A DNA stretch of 5,292 bases, taken from the NCBI GenBank assembly GCA_030699005.1, contig JAUYLQ010000026.1, positions 1-5,292 on the forward strand, in the 5' to 3' direction. Position 1 is the first letter of the stretch, and every line of letters starts with the position of its first letter. Both the position numbers and the translations under genes were made by a program. The stretch comes from an archaeon (lineage in GTDB: Archaea; Nanobdellota; Nanobdellia; Pacearchaeales; GW2011-AR1). A model generated the notes under the pieces. It worked only from the letters and a program-made list of their open reading frames with translations, was not told the origin of the DNA and ran no database searches. Below, piece by piece: positions 5,047-5,292 of the stretch.

Positions 5047-5067
5047 ATTTTGTAACTCTTACAAAAT
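5047..5067. promoter_or_regulatory. Perfect 9-3-9 palindrome, candidate operator
   Basis: ATTTTGTAA (5047-5055) and TTACAAAAT (5059-5067) are exact inverted repeats around CTC. The element begins 7 bp beyond the TATA box of the paralogue operon, just past where BRE would lie. That is where archaeal dimeric winged-helix activators commonly bind. It could instead be the stem of a hairpin in an RNA crossing this region. No regulator gene is visible in the window. Confidence 0.5.
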
Positions 5068-5110
5068 GACATTTATTTAAATCTTATAATAAATCCATTC
5101 TCACAATATC

Positions 5111-5135
5111 AAAAAAATCCTTGAGGAGGATTTTT
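5111..5135 (-). terminator. Hairpin plus T7 tract, terminator of the last - strand gene
   Basis: On the - strand a perfect 9-bp stem (AAAAATCCT/AGGATTTTT, arms 5127-5135 and 5113-5121) closes a 5-nt loop. The 3' arm runs into seven U residues (5117-5111). It lies about 50-70 nt downstream of the stop at 5184, which fits a terminator for that gene. A second helix, GGGGAGG with CCTCCTC (5140-5146 with 5123-5129), would compete with it on the same strand. Confidence 0.5.
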
Positions 5136-5183
5136 CAACCCTCCCCTTAACAAAAATAAAATTAAAATTTTTTAAGCAAATCC

Positions 5184-5292
5184 TTATCCGTAAATGTCAA
5201 TACCAAGGTCTGACATTTCTCTTGAAACAGGAACTGTAGAATTTTCAAAATCCTTTCCCAAGACATACGGAGATTTAACTCCAGTCATTATC
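5184..5292 (-). CDS. 3' end of a truncated - strand gene, product unknown
   Basis: The - strand is open from the window edge to a TAA at 5184-5186, giving about 35 residues that end in VPVSREMSDLGIDIYG. The residue mix looks like a real, folded C-terminus. An internal ATG at 5288 could in principle start a 34-codon ORF, but a longer gene continuing out of the window is more likely. I do not recognise the family. The region between its stop and the paralogue operon promoter (5068-5183) contains a terminator-type hairpin and no ORF. Confidence 0.6.
   Translation of the reverse strand, partial: IMTGVKSPYVLGKDFENSTVPVSREMSDLGIDIYG

Noticed and set aside
5071..5094. ATTTATT / AATAAAT inverted repeat
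   Set aside because: It has seven-base A/T-only arms with a 10-base spacer; low complexity makes it uninformative.
1..5292. CRISPR array, insertion sequence, attachment site or toxin-antitoxin system
   Set aside because: No regularly spaced repeats, transposase motifs or terminal repeats were seen. No duplicated tRNA 3' end was noticed after tRNA-Asn, and the paralogue pair shows no toxin/antitoxin size or motif pattern.

Overview
The window looks like a piece of an A+T-rich archaeal genome, most likely a small-genome DPANN-type archaeon of the Woesearchaeota/Pacearchaeota kind. The domain call rests on two things visible here. A tRNA-Asn gene is interrupted after position 37 by a 44-nt intron with a textbook bulge-helix-bulge (BHB) splice motif. 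Genes are preceded by archaeal TATA boxes whose centres lie about 25-26 nt upstream of the start codon, with no Shine-Dalgarno sequence, which is the pattern of leaderless mRNAs. The lineage within Archaea is inference from gene content and style only.

Layout. Bases 1-82 hold the probable 3' tail of a + strand gene. Bases 110-226 are the intron-containing tRNA-Asn(GUU). Bases 269-1387 (+) encode MnmA, the tRNA U34 2-thiouridylase, and 1419-1775 (+) encode a small AdoMet decarboxylase-like protein (SpeD fold) with altered active-site residues. Converging on it are two - strand genes with separate promoters: an unrecognised 175-aa protein (1782-2309) and a class I SAM-dependent methyltransferase (2384-3127). 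A 73-bp divergent promoter region separates the methyltransferase from a + strand nitroreductase-family flavoprotein (3201-3776). That gene shares the four bases TTAA at its stop codon with the next - strand gene. Bases 3773-5010 (-) are a two-gene operon of diverged tandem paralogues (211 and 196 aa) of a family I do not recognise; shared motifs hint at an ADP-ribosyltransferase-like fold. The operon has a TATA box and, just upstream of it, a perfect 9-3-9 palindrome that could be an operator. Bases 5068-5183 contain no gene, but do contain a terminator-type hairpin on the - strand with a competing upstream helix. Bases 5184-5292 are the 3' end of another - strand gene.

The genes do not form one evident pathway. 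MnmA and the tRNA both belong to translation, but tRNA-Asn(GUU) is not an MnmA substrate. Most genes appear to be transcribed singly from their own promoters; the paralogue pair is the only clear operon. The parts most worth a second look are the paralogue pair with its palindrome, the SpeD-like protein lacking the usual histidine, and a bacterial-type MnmA in an archaeal context.
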